Positions 1 to 8,796 are shown, numbered from the stretch's first letter. The stretch is 36,762 bases of DNA from Pseudomonadota bacterium (GCA_023441105.1 JAEZQX010000478.1:1-36762), one strand, 5' to 3'. Notes: generated by a model from the letters alone, not told the origin. Translations and numbers: made by a program.

Positions 1-1
1 G

Positions 2-193
2 CGCGACCGTGCGAGCGGCGCCAGCGATAACGCACTGCGTGGCGCCGGCAACGCCGGGGCCACGCGTCAACAGGCCGACCGTGGCAGCGCAAGCCGCGCC
101 TCGGCAGGAAGCCACGGCGGCGGTGCCAGAGCCAGCCATGGTGGTGGCGGTGGGCGTGGCGGCGGCGGTGGCGGCGGTGGTGGCCGTCGCTAG
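2..193 (+). CDS. C-terminal end of a DUF3300 family protein (5' end outside the window)
   Basis: An open frame enters from the left edge and stops at TAG 191-193, giving 63 visible residues. The visible part is hydrophilic, rich in Arg, Ala, Ser and Asn, and ends in a Gly/His/Arg tail (SHGGG repeats followed by a run of Gly and a final Arg-Arg). Such a tail is typical of DUF3300 envelope proteins. The next gene starts 15 bases later and belongs to DUF2950, a common neighbour of DUF3300, which supports the call. The two probably form one operon. The function of DUF3300 is not known. Only the low-complexity tail is visible, so the family call leans on context. Confidence 0.65.
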   Translation, partial: RDRASGASDNALRGAGNAGATRQQADRGSASRASAGSHGGGARASHGGGGGRGGGGGGGGGRR

Positions 194-208
194 CAATCAG
201 GAGAGCGA

Positions 209-1096
209 GTGAGGCCATCGATTGCCGGGTTACTGGGTAGCTTGCTGCTGGTCGGCGCACTCGCGTCACCGCTTGCTCGGGCGCAACAGGCATTTGGCAG
301 CCCCGAGGCGGCCGCCGATGCCTTCGCCGAAGCGCTGCGCAAGGCCGATCGCCCGGCACTCGCCAAGGTGCTGGGCGCCGACTACAAACAGTTCGTCAAC
401 ACGGAAGGCGTCGAGCGCGCCGACATCGAGACCTACCTCGCGGCCTGGGACAAGCAGCACAAGGTCACCACCGAAGGCGACAAGGCCGAGGTTGCCGTTG
501 GCGACGGCGGATGGACGCTACCGATCCCGATCGTCAAGCGCAAGGCCGGCTGGCAGTTCGATCCCGCGGCTGGGGCCGACGAGATGCGCACGCGGCGCAT
601 TGGCCGCAACGAGCTTGCCACCATCCAGGCGATCCTCGCGTACTACGACGCGCAGCGCGAGTATTCGACCGTCGACCACAACGGCGACGGCATCTACGAG
701 TACGCGCAGAAGTTCGTCAGCACCAAAGGCAAGAAGGACGGCCTGTACTGGGAGGCTCCGGCCGACGCCGACGAGAGCCCCCTGGGCCCGCTGCTCGCGC
801 AGCAGAAGCCGAAATCGGGCACGGGCTTCTACGGCTACCACTACAAGATCCTCACCAAGCAGGGCAAGGACGCGCCGGGTGGCGCCTACGACTACGTCAT
901 CGGCAAGCGAATGCGCAGCGGCTTCGCCGCCATCGCCTGGCCGGTGCGCTATGACGACACCGGTGTGATGAGCTTCATGGTGAGCCACGCCGGCATCGTC
1001 TATGAAAAGGACCTCGGCCCCGACACCAAGTCCATCGTTGACGCGATGACGACCTTCAATCCGGACCCGAGCTGGCAGAAGGTCCCGGTCCCCTGA
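209..1096 (+). CDS. DUF2950 family exported protein
   Basis: This gene encodes 295 residues from a GTG start at 209, preceded by an AGGAG-type ribosome binding site at about 198-203. Residues 1-25 form a signal peptide (hydrophobic GLLGSLLLVGALASPLA, cleavage near ARA/QQ), so the mature protein should be periplasmic. It opens with a FGSPEAAADAFAEALR helix and continues with features usual in DUF2950: RIGRNELATIQAI, a Tyr-rich YDAQREY stretch, DHNGDGIYEYAQKF, and SGTGFYGYHYKIL near residue 205. Length is normal for the family. It lies 15 bases after the DUF3300 tail, a common arrangement. DUF2950 has no established biochemical role, and none is proposed here. Confidence 0.88.
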   Translation: MRPSIAGLLGSLLLVGALASPLARAQQAFGSPEAAADAFAEALRKADRPALAKVLGADYKQFVNTEGVERADIETYLAAWDKQHKVTTEGDKAEVAVGDGGWTLPIPIVKRKAGWQFDPAAGADEMRTRRIGRNELATIQAILAYYDAQREYSTVDHNGDGIYEYAQKFVSTKGKKDGLYWEAPADADESPLGPLLAQQKPKSGTGFYGYHYKILTKQGKDAPGGAYDYVIGKRMRSGFAAIAWPVRYDDTGVMSFMVSHAGIVYEKDLGPDTKSIVDAMTTFNPDPSWQKVPVP

Positions 1097-1291
1097 GACG
1101 CGCCATGTACGGCCTGATCCCGGATGCGGGGCACCCGGCCGCCCGCGATCACAGCCTCCTCGTGCCTGGCCGCGGCGCGCAGCGGCGAGTCAAGATACGC
1201 AGCGACCGCGGCGACGCTCCAACGCCGGCCAATCCATTCCGCGGTTTGTTGTGACGCGCGCCCTCACCGCCGGGCGCCGATCATGAGCAGG

Positions 1292-1561
1292 CTAGTACTT
1301 GATATCCCGCTTTTCCTGACGACCCTCTTGCTTGGCGTCGCGCTTGTCGCGGCGGCACGCGGCATTGCTCTGCTGGTTCGCGGCCCTGCAGTCGACCTTG
1401 TCCTGGCGCGCCTGTTGCTTGGCAGCCTGGTTGGCGTTTCGGCCTTGCTGGCGCTGCTGTGCCTGTTCGGTTGCCGACGCAGCACCCGAAAGGGTGAGAA
1501 GACTGGCGGTGGTCAGGACGGAAGCCAGCCCGATCCAGCCTCGATTCTTCAAGTCGATCAT
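1292..1561 (-). CDS. Small secreted Gln/Arg/Lys-rich protein, unknown function
   Basis: This gene encodes 89 residues. The ATG at 1561 was chosen because an AGAAGGAG ribosome binding site lies just upstream on the minus strand; the frame stays open further 5' but without a comparable site. Residues 1-30 look like a signal peptide, with a hydrophobic core GLASVLTTASLLTLSGA and a cleavage site near ASA/TE. The mature part is about 60 residues, strongly basic and rich in Gln, Arg, Asn and Asp/Lys pairs. It has two Cys (58 and 69) that could form one disulfide in the periplasm. I recognise no family. It points towards the DUF2950 gene and does not appear to share an operon with any neighbour. Confidence 0.7.
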   Translation of the reverse strand: MIDLKNRGWIGLASVLTTASLLTLSGAASATEQAQQRQQGRNANQAAKQQARQDKVDCRAANQQSNAACRRDKRDAKQEGRQEKRDIKY

Positions 1562-1911
1562 CTGGAATCTCCTTCTGTTGAGTGGAGGCCAGGTCAGCGT
1601 TCTCGCGATACCGGCGTCGGGCGTCGGCAAGTCCGATGCTCGTGTCGATTCTCGCATATCGGACGTTCGGCGTCGCGCTCGAATGAGATGCTTCAGGGAA
1701 GGCCCCCGAACGCGCTGTCAGGAAGGCAAGCACTGCGGCGAACAGCAGCCGGCGCCGGCCGTCCCCGGCCTTTTCGCTGGTCGTGAAGGCGCTGCGGTTC
1801 ACCGCACACAGGGGTTAGGGGATTTGCCCGGGGAAGCTCCCGAAGCGCTTGACGGGGCGGGCACGTTCGCTGCTTGAGCCGACGCATTCCAATCCTGACT
1901 TCATACATCGC
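1562..1911. other. Gene-free stretch between divergent small genes
   Basis: About 350 bases separate the start of the minus-strand secreted protein (1561) from the hemerythrin start (1912). Apart from the ribosome binding site of the minus gene near 1565-1575, I see no convincing gene, RNA or repeat. Several short frames cross it, but none has a ribosome binding site and recognisable content. It presumably carries the two divergent promoters; no clear -35/-10 pair could be picked in this GC-rich sequence. Confidence 0.5.
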
Positions 1912-2400
1912 ATGGACGCCGTCGACCTCCTCATCGAGCAGCACCGCCTCCTGGAGGCGCAGTTGGAGTCTCTCGTCAAGGCCGACGACGACGAGGCTCG
2001 GCGCAGGTTCCTAGCGGAGGTCGGGGACCATCTTGGCGTCCACCTGGCCTCAGAAGAGCAGGTGTTCTATCCGGCCGTGCGCGCGCAACGCACCGAGGAT
2101 GATCTGCTCGAATCTCTCGAGGAGCACCTCTCGCTGAAACGGCTGCTGGCGGACCTGCTGGCGCTTGATCCCGCCGACGAGACTTTCCAGGCGAAGTGCA
2201 AGGTGCTGAGGGAGCAGGCCGTGCATCATCACAAGGAAGAGGAAGAGGATCTGTTCCCGGCGGTCCGCGGCATGCTGGACGCGCCGGAGCTCGAGCGGCT
2301 GGGCGGCGAGATGCTGGAGGTTCAACGCCGCATGCGCCGCGAGGGCGAGGCGCGCGAGGTCATCGCCGAGCAGACGGATGAGGCGACGAAGCTGGATTGA
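1912..2400 (+). CDS. Hemerythrin HHE cation-binding domain protein
   Basis: This gene encodes 162 residues forming a single four-helix hemerythrin domain. Candidate di-iron ligands are in the expected order: His11 (IEQHRLLE), His44 and Glu48 in HLGVHLASEEQVFYP, His72 (EEHLSLK), and His106 with Glu110 in the HHHKEEEEDLFP segment. Such soluble HHE proteins bind oxygen, nitric oxide or iron and are linked to redox or nitrosative stress; the role here is inferred. There is no signal peptide, so it is cytoplasmic. ATG 1912 was chosen because the domain starts right after it; an in-frame TTG at 1849 would add 21 residues without domain content. No strong ribosome binding site is seen. Confidence 0.88.
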   Translation: MDAVDLLIEQHRLLEAQLESLVKADDDEARRRFLAEVGDHLGVHLASEEQVFYPAVRAQRTEDDLLESLEEHLSLKRLLADLLALDPADETFQAKCKVLREQAVHHHKEEEEDLFPAVRGMLDAPELERLGGEMLEVQRRMRREGEAREVIAEQTDEATKLD

Positions 2401-2563
2401 GGGTCAGTTCCGCTTCCCTGCGTCTCCGATGAGCTGGTTCGCCTACCCGGTCATCGAGGTCTGAGCGTCGGTCTCGCTCGGCTGCCGCATGCAGCGCGCT
2501 GGCTGTTCGACCGGCTGCCAAAGTGGGAGAATCGACTGCCCGCTCGCTGTTGCCGGAGGGGAT

Positions 2564-2812
2564 ATGGCCATGCAGGAGTGTCCCAGGTGTGGCGCCAGGT
2601 TCTCCGCTCATGAAGATTGGGCGAAGGTTGCGCTCACGACGCTGATGCTCGCCCCTTCTGTCCAGGACCTGGCGACCCAGGTCTGCTGCCCCCGCTGCCA
2701 CTACCTGCTGACCGAGGTCGAGGTGCGTTATTCACGCGCTTGGGGGTACAAGGGCGTGCTTCTAATTCTCCTGATATTCGGGGTCTCCGCCCTCGGTTGG
2801 ATGTTCAGCTGA
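2564..2812 (+). CDS. Small zinc-ribbon protein with one membrane segment
   Basis: This gene encodes 82 residues from ATG 2564, which follows a GGAGGGG ribosome binding site; ATG 2570 is an alternative. Two Cys-x-x-Cys knuckles (Cys6/Cys9 in ECPRCG and Cys42/Cys45 in CCPRCH) form a probable zinc ribbon. The C-terminus is one hydrophobic helix (residues about 62-80, GYKGVLLILLIFGVSALGW), so the protein is probably a tail-anchored inner-membrane protein with the zinc ribbon in the cytoplasm. I cannot assign it to a named family. It is convergent with the carbonic anhydrase gene, whose stop lies 22 bases further on. Confidence 0.75.
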   Translation: MAMQECPRCGARFSAHEDWAKVALTTLMLAPSVQDLATQVCCPRCHYLLTEVEVRYSRAWGYKGVLLILLIFGVSALGWMFS

Positions 2813-2834
2813 GTGTCGAAGTGGCCACCGTTCT

Positions 2835-3587
2835 TCACCTGGTCGTCAGGATCACTCGGCCATTGGTCGACTGGACCGGTCGCGCGTTCATGGGGTAGAT
2901 CTCCCCGAACCTGGCTACAGCCGCTGCATTGATCTTCACGGGGGTCTTCAGGACGAGCCACGTCACTTCCTCGCTGCATGGTGGCGTCGTCAGCGAGCCC
3001 TGGAACGTGTAGTAGCCGCGCTGCTTCGGAAGCAGATCGGTGGCATCGATCGTGGCGTCCTGGATCAACAGTTCCTTCTCCTTCTGCTTCGGCAGGTTCT
3101 TCCAGATCAGATCGATCAACGCGCTGTCGCCGCCGGTGTCGAGCAACACCGCTACCACCGCCAGCTTTCCGGCGGCACTCCTGTGCACGAGGTGCGCGAC
3201 CATCGGATGCGACTTGCCGTCGATCTTCTCTTCGCTGGGCTTGTGGAAGTGAAACTGGACGAGGTCGAAGCGAATGCCATCGAGGTCGATCGAGCTACCT
3301 GGGGCGTAGTTCAACTGGATCGTATGGCCGTTGTCGACGATCATGAGTGGCGAAGGTTTGTAGTCGAACCGGATGGGAGGAAGGTCCGCCACCTTCGCGT
3401 CGTGAATGTCGATCGGAGACTGGGTCCTGCCGATCCTGCAGTTCGCGAACTCCTGGCTCAAGCTGCCCCATTCGCCGGGGCCGCCATGACCCTGATAGGT
3501 CCAGTGAGTGGTTTCGCTCGGGGCGTTCTGCGCGTAGCCGAGGGTGAAGGCGGCAGCTAGGGCTATCGCAGATCTGGAAAGCTTCAT
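2835..3587 (-). CDS. Periplasmic alpha-class carbonic anhydrase
   Basis: The product (250 residues) interconverts carbon dioxide and bicarbonate. The start ATG 3587 follows a GGAGG site on the minus strand. Residues 1-21 form a signal peptide, so the enzyme is periplasmic. Alpha-family landmarks are in order: the N-terminal WTYQGHGGPGEW block, SPIDI at 57-61, His88 in NGH (proton-shuttle position), zinc ligands His113 and His115 in FHFH and His132 in MVAHLVH, and the gatekeeper Thr in LTTPPCSE near 200. Cys50 and Cys204 are placed to make the usual disulfide. The family is normally about 240-250 residues long, so it looks intact. It stands alone and is divergent from the LuxR regulator. Confidence 0.95.
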   Translation of the reverse strand: MKLSRSAIALAAAFTLGYAQNAPSETTHWTYQGHGGPGEWGSLSQEFANCRIGRTQSPIDIHDAKVADLPPIRFDYKPSPLMIVDNGHTIQLNYAPGSSIDLDGIRFDLVQFHFHKPSEEKIDGKSHPMVAHLVHRSAAGKLAVVAVLLDTGGDSALIDLIWKNLPKQKEKELLIQDATIDATDLLPKQRGYYTFQGSLTTPPCSEEVTWLVLKTPVKINAAAVARFGEIYPMNARPVQSTNGRVILTTR

Positions 3588-3892
3588 TCCAGCCTCCGAT
3601 TTGGATGGCCTGGGGCGCGGATCGAGAGCCGTCTGGTTGCCCAGCAACCTGTGAAGTGCCGGTGTCGGGAAGCGACTGACACAGCGCATATCCAACCGAG
3701 TCTAGTACCCGGGACGGGCGGGGAAATTGGACCTTGGTCCTACGCCGCCACCCCGAAGCCGTGCAAGGCGAAGACAGGTTGCCGATGGCGGTGGATCGGC
3801 TGGATCAGTCAGGCGCGGCTCTGGCGCGGCACTGGCGCGGGGGCATCGGGTGTGGCTACCATTGACGGAACCGGTCACCGTCGAGGCAACGC
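3588..3892. promoter_or_regulatory. Divergent promoter region between carbonic anhydrase and LuxR regulator
   Basis: These 305 bases contain no supported gene. They must hold the leftward promoter of the carbonic anhydrase gene and the rightward promoter of the regulator. One short perfect palindrome, GGACC-TT-GGTCC, lies at 3729-3740 and could be an operator, although a 5-base arm can occur by chance. A GAGG ribosome binding site for the regulator is at about 3883-3886. No convincing -35/-10 pair was found. Confidence 0.4.
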
Positions 3893-6574
3893 GTGACGAC
3901 TCCTTCGGCAAGCGGCACCCCCATCTCCGAGTTGCGGCTCAAGGTCACCCCGCCGCGCGTGCCCCGTCACCTGCTTGCGCGGCCTCACCTGTCGTTGAAC
4001 GCCGAAAGGCTTGCCGACCGTCCGGTGATCCTGGTGCAGGCCCCACCGGGCTTCGGCAAGACCTCCCTGCTGGCTCAATGGCGACTCGAGCACCTGGCGC
4101 AGGGTACGGTTGTCGCCTGGTTGTCGGCGCAGGCGCGGGACGAGCCCGATCGCCTTGCGCAATGTCTGGCACTCTCGGTGCGCATGGCCTCGGGGCGACA
4201 GACCTTCTGCCATATCCTGCTCGAAGCTGCCACGCCGGGCGGGCTGGAGGGCATCACCATCTGGCTGGCCGAGCTGGCCCAGGCGGCGTTCAGTACCGTC
4301 CTGTTCGTGGATGAGGCCGACAACCTGCCAGCGGCATCGCGCGAGGCCCTGGTGTACCTGCTGCGCAATGCGCCTGCGAACCTGCGTTGCGTCATCGCGG
4401 CACGCAACGACGCCTGGCTCGACGTCGCGGACCTCGTCACCTACGGACAGTGCATCGAGATCGGCCCGGCGTTGCTGCGCTTCCGACTGGAGGAATCGCT
4501 GGAGCTGGTGCATGGCCAGCTCGATGCTCGCATCGACAACGACACCGCGGCCCGCCTGCATGAGCTGACCGAGGGCTGGCCGCTGGGTCTGCAGCTCGCC
4601 TTGTCGGGCATCTCGGCGGGGGCCGAGCCGCGCGCGGCGGTGTCGGGCCTGGCGGGGCGCCTCGGCGAGCTGCGCGAGTACCTGGTGGGCGTGCTGCTTT
4701 CGAACCTCGACGCGACCGACGTCGATTTCCTGGTGCGCGTCTCGATTCTCGAGGACGTGCATCCCGACCTCTGCCGCAGCCTCTCTGGCGACGACGATGC
4801 GCTGGCCCGGCTTGTGCGCCTGGCGCGCGATACGCCGCTGTTCGTCGCCGGCGAGCACAGCGACTGGATGCGCATGTCCATGCTGGCACGCGAAGCGCTG
4901 CGCCAGCGCTTCGCAGCGCTGCCTGCCTCCACGCAGGAGCAGACCCATGCACGGGCCGCGGCCTGGTTGGACGAGCATCGTATGCTTGAACCGGCCGCCC
5001 GCCACGCGCTGGCGGCCGGCTTGCGCGACAAGGCGTACGAATTGGCCGAGCGCAGTCTCTATGGATCGATCCTGAGGCGTGGCCGGCAGAGCACTGTCCT
5101 GGGATGGATGGCCGATCTGCCGGACCAGGAGCTCGGCCGTCGACCCCGCCTGCTGCTGGCCGCTGCCTGGTCGCTCGCGATCAGCGAGCGTCACAAGGAG
5201 GCCAGTCGCCTGGTGGAGCGCTTGCTGGCGCTGCCTGGCGCCGACGATGCGCTGCGCTGCGAAGGAGCGCTCATCCTGGGCGGTGCGGCGGTCTTCGCAG
5301 ATGAGCCTGACCGCTTCGCGGAGTTGCACGACCCCTGGAGCCAGGCGCCCCCGCTGCACGACCCGCTGCTGCTCGACGTGCATGCCAACCGGACGGCCTA
5401 CCGCACGCTGCTCGAAGGCGAACCGGCCCTGGCGCGCCTGCGTCAACAGCAGCGGGCGGCCCGCCAGGCCTTCGGGCAGGCGATCGCCTACGTCGACCGC
5501 TGGGGTGAGCTCATCATCGCGCTGACTTACCTGTGGGAAGGGCAGGTGCTGCTCGCCGAGAAGCTGCTCCGTCCGGCACTGGCGAGCGCCGAAGGCGAGC
5601 TTGGCCGTCGCAGCCCGTTCGCCTGCATGCTGGCGGCGCTGCTGGCGGCCTCGCTGTGGGAGCGCGATCACCCGGGCGAAGCCGCCGCCCTGCTGGCCGA
5701 CCGGCTCGACGTGCTGGAGCGGTGCGGGCTGCCTGAATCCTTGCTGCTCGCCTATCGCACCCTGGTCCGGATCGCGGTGGCCGAGGGCGCGGAGCATCGC
5801 GCCATCGAGCTGCTGGATGCCATGGAGGCAGTCGGCGCCGCCCGGCGATTGCCCCGGCTGCGCGTCGCGAGCCTCGCTGATCGGGTGCGCATGCATGCGC
5901 GCCGCTACCGCGCGCAGACTTGCCGCGAGCTGTGCCAGCAGATCGAAGATCTGCTCGACGATCCCGAACTCCCTCAGGGCCGGCTGTGGCGCAGGAGTGT
6001 TGCCCTGTTACGCGATCTCGCCTTCGCCCATGCAGCGATCGCAGCGCGGGACTGGCGCCGCGCCCTGCAGTCGCTGACCGGCGCGAGCGAGGTGGCGCAG
6101 CAACTCAAGCTCGGGCGGGCGCACATCGAGGTGCTCGGCTTGCGGGCCTTCGCGCTCGATCGTTGCGGCGAGCAGGCGCAGCCGCTGCTGCGCGAAGCGA
6201 TGGACCTGGCGCAGGCCTACGGGCTGCGGCGGGTCTTGCTCGATGCCCATCCTGACCTTGGCGAGTGGATACGCGAGCTTGCAGGCCGGTTGCCCGGCGA
6301 GCCGGCGAGGGTGGCGGTGCCGGCCAAGCCGCAGCGCGATCGTGGCCTGCCCGGCTCAGCGGCAGGCACGGGGGCGGTGCTGACCGCCAAGGAGCGGGAG
6401 GTGCTGGACCTGTTGGCCCGGCATCTGTCCAACAAGGAGATCGGGCGCGCCCTGCAGGCCGGAGAAACCACCGTCAAGTGGCACGTCAAGAACCTGTTCG
6501 CCAAGCTGGATGCCGGCACCCGGAAGCAAGTGGTGCTCCGGGCGCGCGTCCTGGGGTTGCTTCCGCCGGCCTAG
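3893..6574 (+). CDS. Large ATP-dependent LuxR family (MalT-like, LAL) transcriptional regulator
   Basis: This gene encodes 893 residues from GTG 3893, with GAGG seven bases upstream. The N-terminus holds a STAND-type ATPase: Walker A APPGFGKTS at residues 50-58 and Walker B VLFVDEAD at 136-143. The middle is a long helical, TPR/MalT-like sensor region rich in Leu and Ala. Residues 830-893 are a LuxR/GerE helix-turn-helix (LTAKEREVLDLLARHLSNKE...). Members of this class are usually activators that bind an inducer through the middle region. It precedes the cluster A catabolic genes on the same strand, 215 bases upstream, so it is the likely activator of that operon. The inducer is unknown. Confidence 0.93.
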   Translation: MTTPSASGTPISELRLKVTPPRVPRHLLARPHLSLNAERLADRPVILVQAPPGFGKTSLLAQWRLEHLAQGTVVAWLSAQARDEPDRLAQCLALSVRMASGRQTFCHILLEAATPGGLEGITIWLAELAQAAFSTVLFVDEADNLPAASREALVYLLRNAPANLRCVIAARNDAWLDVADLVTYGQCIEIGPALLRFRLEESLELVHGQLDARIDNDTAARLHELTEGWPLGLQLALSGISAGAEPRAAVSGLAGRLGELREYLVGVLLSNLDATDVDFLVRVSILEDVHPDLCRSLSGDDDALARLVRLARDTPLFVAGEHSDWMRMSMLAREALRQRFAALPASTQEQTHARAAAWLDEHRMLEPAARHALAAGLRDKAYELAERSLYGSILRRGRQSTVLGWMADLPDQELGRRPRLLLAAAWSLAISERHKEASRLVERLLALPGADDALRCEGALILGGAAVFADEPDRFAELHDPWSQAPPLHDPLLLDVHANRTAYRTLLEGEPALARLRQQQRAARQAFGQAIAYVDRWGELIIALTYLWEGQVLLAEKLLRPALASAEGELGRRSPFACMLAALLAASLWERDHPGEAAALLADRLDVLERCGLPESLLLAYRTLVRIAVAEGAEHRAIELLDAMEAVGAARRLPRLRVASLADRVRMHARRYRAQTCRELCQQIEDLLDDPELPQGRLWRRSVALLRDLAFAHAAIAARDWRRALQSLTGASEVAQQLKLGRAHIEVLGLRAFALDRCGEQAQPLLREAMDLAQAYGLRRVLLDAHPDLGEWIRELAGRLPGEPARVAVPAKPQRDRGLPGSAAGTGAVLTAKEREVLDLLARHLSNKEIGRALQAGETTVKWHVKNLFAKLDAGTRKQVVLRARVLGLLPPA

Positions 6575-6664
6575 GGCGGGCGAGCGGCTGAGTCGGCCGA
6601 TATCCCGCTTCGTCCAGCTGCACCGCCCCTTCCCACTCTGTCGACCCCCACGACCCCTCCTGGA

Positions 6665-6683
6665 CCCCTCCCGCAAGGAGGGG
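6665..6683. terminator. GC-rich hairpin after the LuxR regulator gene
   Basis: A perfect 7-base-pair stem, CCCCTCC paired with GGAGGGG, closes on a 5-base loop (CGCAA). It lies about 90 bases after the regulator stop and about 105 bases before the next gene. No run of T follows, so it is not a textbook intrinsic terminator. It could still stop or pause read-through from the regulator into the operon, or be a short dispersed intergenic repeat. Confidence 0.4.
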
Positions 6684-6789
6684 CGGCAAGCGGCGCCGGC
6701 GTCCTATTCTCTTTCTTGTGAGGCGCCCGAGGCCTCCTCGATCGGACCGGACATCACCACGCCAAGGGCCATCCGCAGGAGACGCAAGC

Positions 6790-7659
6790 ATGGATTCATC
6801 GATGACCTCCCTCGCAGTCGAGCCGCTCACCTGCACGATCGGCGCCGAGGTCGCCAACGTGAACCTGGGCGTCGCCTCGCGCAACCCCGGCCTGGTCGCC
6901 GAGTTGCGGCGGCTGCTGCTCAAGTACAAGGTGCTGTTCTTCCGCGACCAGGAGATCACGCCCGCCGAGCACGTCGCCTTCGCCCGCCACTTCGGGGCGC
7001 TGGAAGACCATCCGGTGGCCGGTAGCGATCCGGAGCATCCGGGCCTGGTGCGCATCTACAAGTCGCCCGAAACCCCCAACGAGCGCTACGAGAACGCCTT
7101 CCACACCGATGCGACCTGGCGCGAGAAGCCGCTGCTCGCCTGCGTCCTGCGCTGTGTCGAGTGCCCGCCGGTTGGCGGGGACACCATCTGGGTGAACATG
7201 GCGGAGGCCTATGCCCGCCTGCCCGAGGAAGTGAAGACCAGGATCGCCGGCCTGCGCGCGCGCCACAGCATCGAGGCGAGCTTCGGGGCTGCGATGCCGA
7301 CGGAGAAGCGCCTGGCGCTGCACGCCCAGTTCCCCGATGCCGAGCATCCGGTGGTGCGCACCCATCCCGAGACCGGCGAGAAGCTGCTGTTCGTCAACGC
7401 CTTCACGACGCACTTCACGAACTTTCACACTCCGGCGAACGTGCGGGTCGGCCAGGACTACACGCATGGCGGCTCGGACCTGCTGCGCTACCTGATCTCG
7501 CAGGCCGCGATTCCCGAATACCAGGTGCGCTTCCGCTGGAAGCGCAACAGCGTCGCCATGTGGGACAACCGCGCCACCCAGCACTACGCGGTCATGGACT
7601 ACCCACCCTGCCACCGGAAGATGGATCGCGCCGGCATCGTCGGTGACGCCCCGTTCTGA
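6790..7659 (+). CDS. TauD/TfdA family Fe(II)/2-oxoglutarate-dependent dioxygenase
   Basis: The product (289 residues) should couple oxidative decarboxylation of 2-oxoglutarate to hydroxylation of a small acid. ATG 6790 follows an AGGAGA site. The iron-binding triad is visible: His105 and Asp107 in NAFHTDATW and the distal His265 in WDNRATQHYAV, with Arg276 or Arg280 available for the 2-oxoglutarate carboxylate. Other family marks are VLFFRDQEIT (residues about 49-57) and GGDTIWVNM (130-137). Length is normal. It is the first gene of cluster A. The family includes taurine, alkylsulfate and 2,4-D dioxygenases, and the substrate here cannot be read from sequence. Confidence 0.93.
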   Translation: MDSSMTSLAVEPLTCTIGAEVANVNLGVASRNPGLVAELRRLLLKYKVLFFRDQEITPAEHVAFARHFGALEDHPVAGSDPEHPGLVRIYKSPETPNERYENAFHTDATWREKPLLACVLRCVECPPVGGDTIWVNMAEAYARLPEEVKTRIAGLRARHSIEASFGAAMPTEKRLALHAQFPDAEHPVVRTHPETGEKLLFVNAFTTHFTNFHTPANVRVGQDYTHGGSDLLRYLISQAAIPEYQVRFRWKRNSVAMWDNRATQHYAVMDYPPCHRKMDRAGIVGDAPF

Positions 7660-7736
7660 CGCGACGCTCTGACGCCACGCCCTGACCCCACGTCCAAGAC
7701 TCGCTCAACCAACGTCAAGCCCCATTAGGAGCCATC

Positions 7737-8795
7737 ATGAACTTCCTCGACGGTTCGCTGTTCCCCGAGAACCAACCTCCGCTGGTCATCACCGCCGCCC
7801 CGTATGGGCCGGAGTGGATGCCTTCCGACTTTCCCGAAGACATCCCGGTGACGATGGCCGCCCAGATCCGGAAGGCGGTCGACTGCTACAACGCCGGCGC
7901 CACCGTGCTCCACCTGCACGTGCGCGAGCTCGACGGCAAGGGCTCCAAGCGCCTATCCAAGTTCAACGAGCTGATCGCCGGCGTCCGCGAGGCCGTTCCC
8001 GAAATGATCATCCAGGTGGGCGGCTCGATTTCGTTCGCGCCGGAGACGAGCGGCGCGTCCGCCAAGTGGCTCTCGGACGATACGCGCCATATGCTCGCCG
8101 AGCTCGAACCGAAACCCGACCAGGTGACGGTTACGGTCAACACGTCGCAGATGAACGTGATCGAACAGATGGATGCCGCCGACATCGCCGGCACCTCCCT
8201 TGCCGAGCCGGAAAACCTGCGCGCCTACAGCGAAATGATCGTGCCCTCGACCCCGAGCTTCTTCGAGGAGCACATCAAGCGCCTCTCGGACCGCGGCATC
8301 CAGAGCGCCTTCCAGTTCTACAACATCAACAGCTACGAGACGGTCGAGCGCCTGGTACGCCGCGGCATCTACAAGGGGCCGCTGGTGATGAACTGGGTGG
8401 CGATCGGCGGCGGCATGGATGCGCCGAACATCTACAACCTGGCCAACTTCCTGCGCGCCATTCCGGACGGTTCGATGCTGACGGTGGAAAGCAGCATGCG
8501 CAACGTGCTGCCGGTCAACATGATGGGAATCGCCATGGGCCTGCACGTGCGCTGCGGCATCGAGGACAACCTCTGGAACCAGTCGCGCACCCGCAAGATG
8601 GGCACGGTCAAGCAGATCGAGCAGCTCGTGCGCATCTCGCGCGAGTTCGGCCGCGACATCGCCACCGCCAAGGAGGCGCGCGAGATCTGCAAGATCGGCG
8701 TGTTTTACGAGACCGTCGAAGAGACGCTGGCCGCCAACGGACTTGCCCCCAACCCGAAGGGTCGCCACCAGGGCTTCCTGCGCAAGGCTGCTTGA
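7737..8795 (+). CDS. BKACE (DUF849) beta-keto acid cleavage enzyme
   Basis: The product has 352 residues; ATG 7737 follows AGGAG. BKACE enzymes react a beta-keto acid with acetyl-CoA, giving acetoacetate and a new CoA ester. The family fold is visible: PLVITAAPYG near residue 15, the zinc-binding GATVLHLHVRE with His59 and His61, IIQVGGS near 91, TVESSMRNVLPVN near 249, and VRCGIEDNLW near 271 with Glu276 as the probable third zinc ligand. At 352 residues it is longer than the roughly 275-315 I expect for the family; part of the excess is an N-terminal stretch before the barrel and an insert around 100-130. It shares cluster A with a dioxygenase, a hydrolase and a CoA ligase. Confidence 0.92.
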   Translation: MNFLDGSLFPENQPPLVITAAPYGPEWMPSDFPEDIPVTMAAQIRKAVDCYNAGATVLHLHVRELDGKGSKRLSKFNELIAGVREAVPEMIIQVGGSISFAPETSGASAKWLSDDTRHMLAELEPKPDQVTVTVNTSQMNVIEQMDAADIAGTSLAEPENLRAYSEMIVPSTPSFFEEHIKRLSDRGIQSAFQFYNINSYETVERLVRRGIYKGPLVMNWVAIGGGMDAPNIYNLANFLRAIPDGSMLTVESSMRNVLPVNMMGIAMGLHVRCGIEDNLWNQSRTRKMGTVKQIEQLVRISREFGRDIATAKEAREICKIGVFYETVEETLAANGLAPNPKGRHQGFLRKAA

Positions 8796-8796
8796 G

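Noticed and set aside
120..190. Short GGC/GGT repeats
   Set aside because: They are codon repeats for the Gly tail of the DUF3300 protein, not a CRISPR array or regulatory repeat.
9..212. Ala/Val-rich open frame at the left edge
   Set aside because: It overlaps the better-supported DUF3300 tail in another frame. The reading with the Gly/His/Arg tail fits the neighbour gene and ends 15 bases before the DUF2950 start.
3875..5896. Very long open frame on the minus strand opposite the LuxR regulator gene
   Set aside because: Its translation is rich in Gln, Arg, Ala and His with no domain, while the plus strand encodes a complete ATPase and HTH protein. It is the usual antisense shadow of a GC-rich gene.
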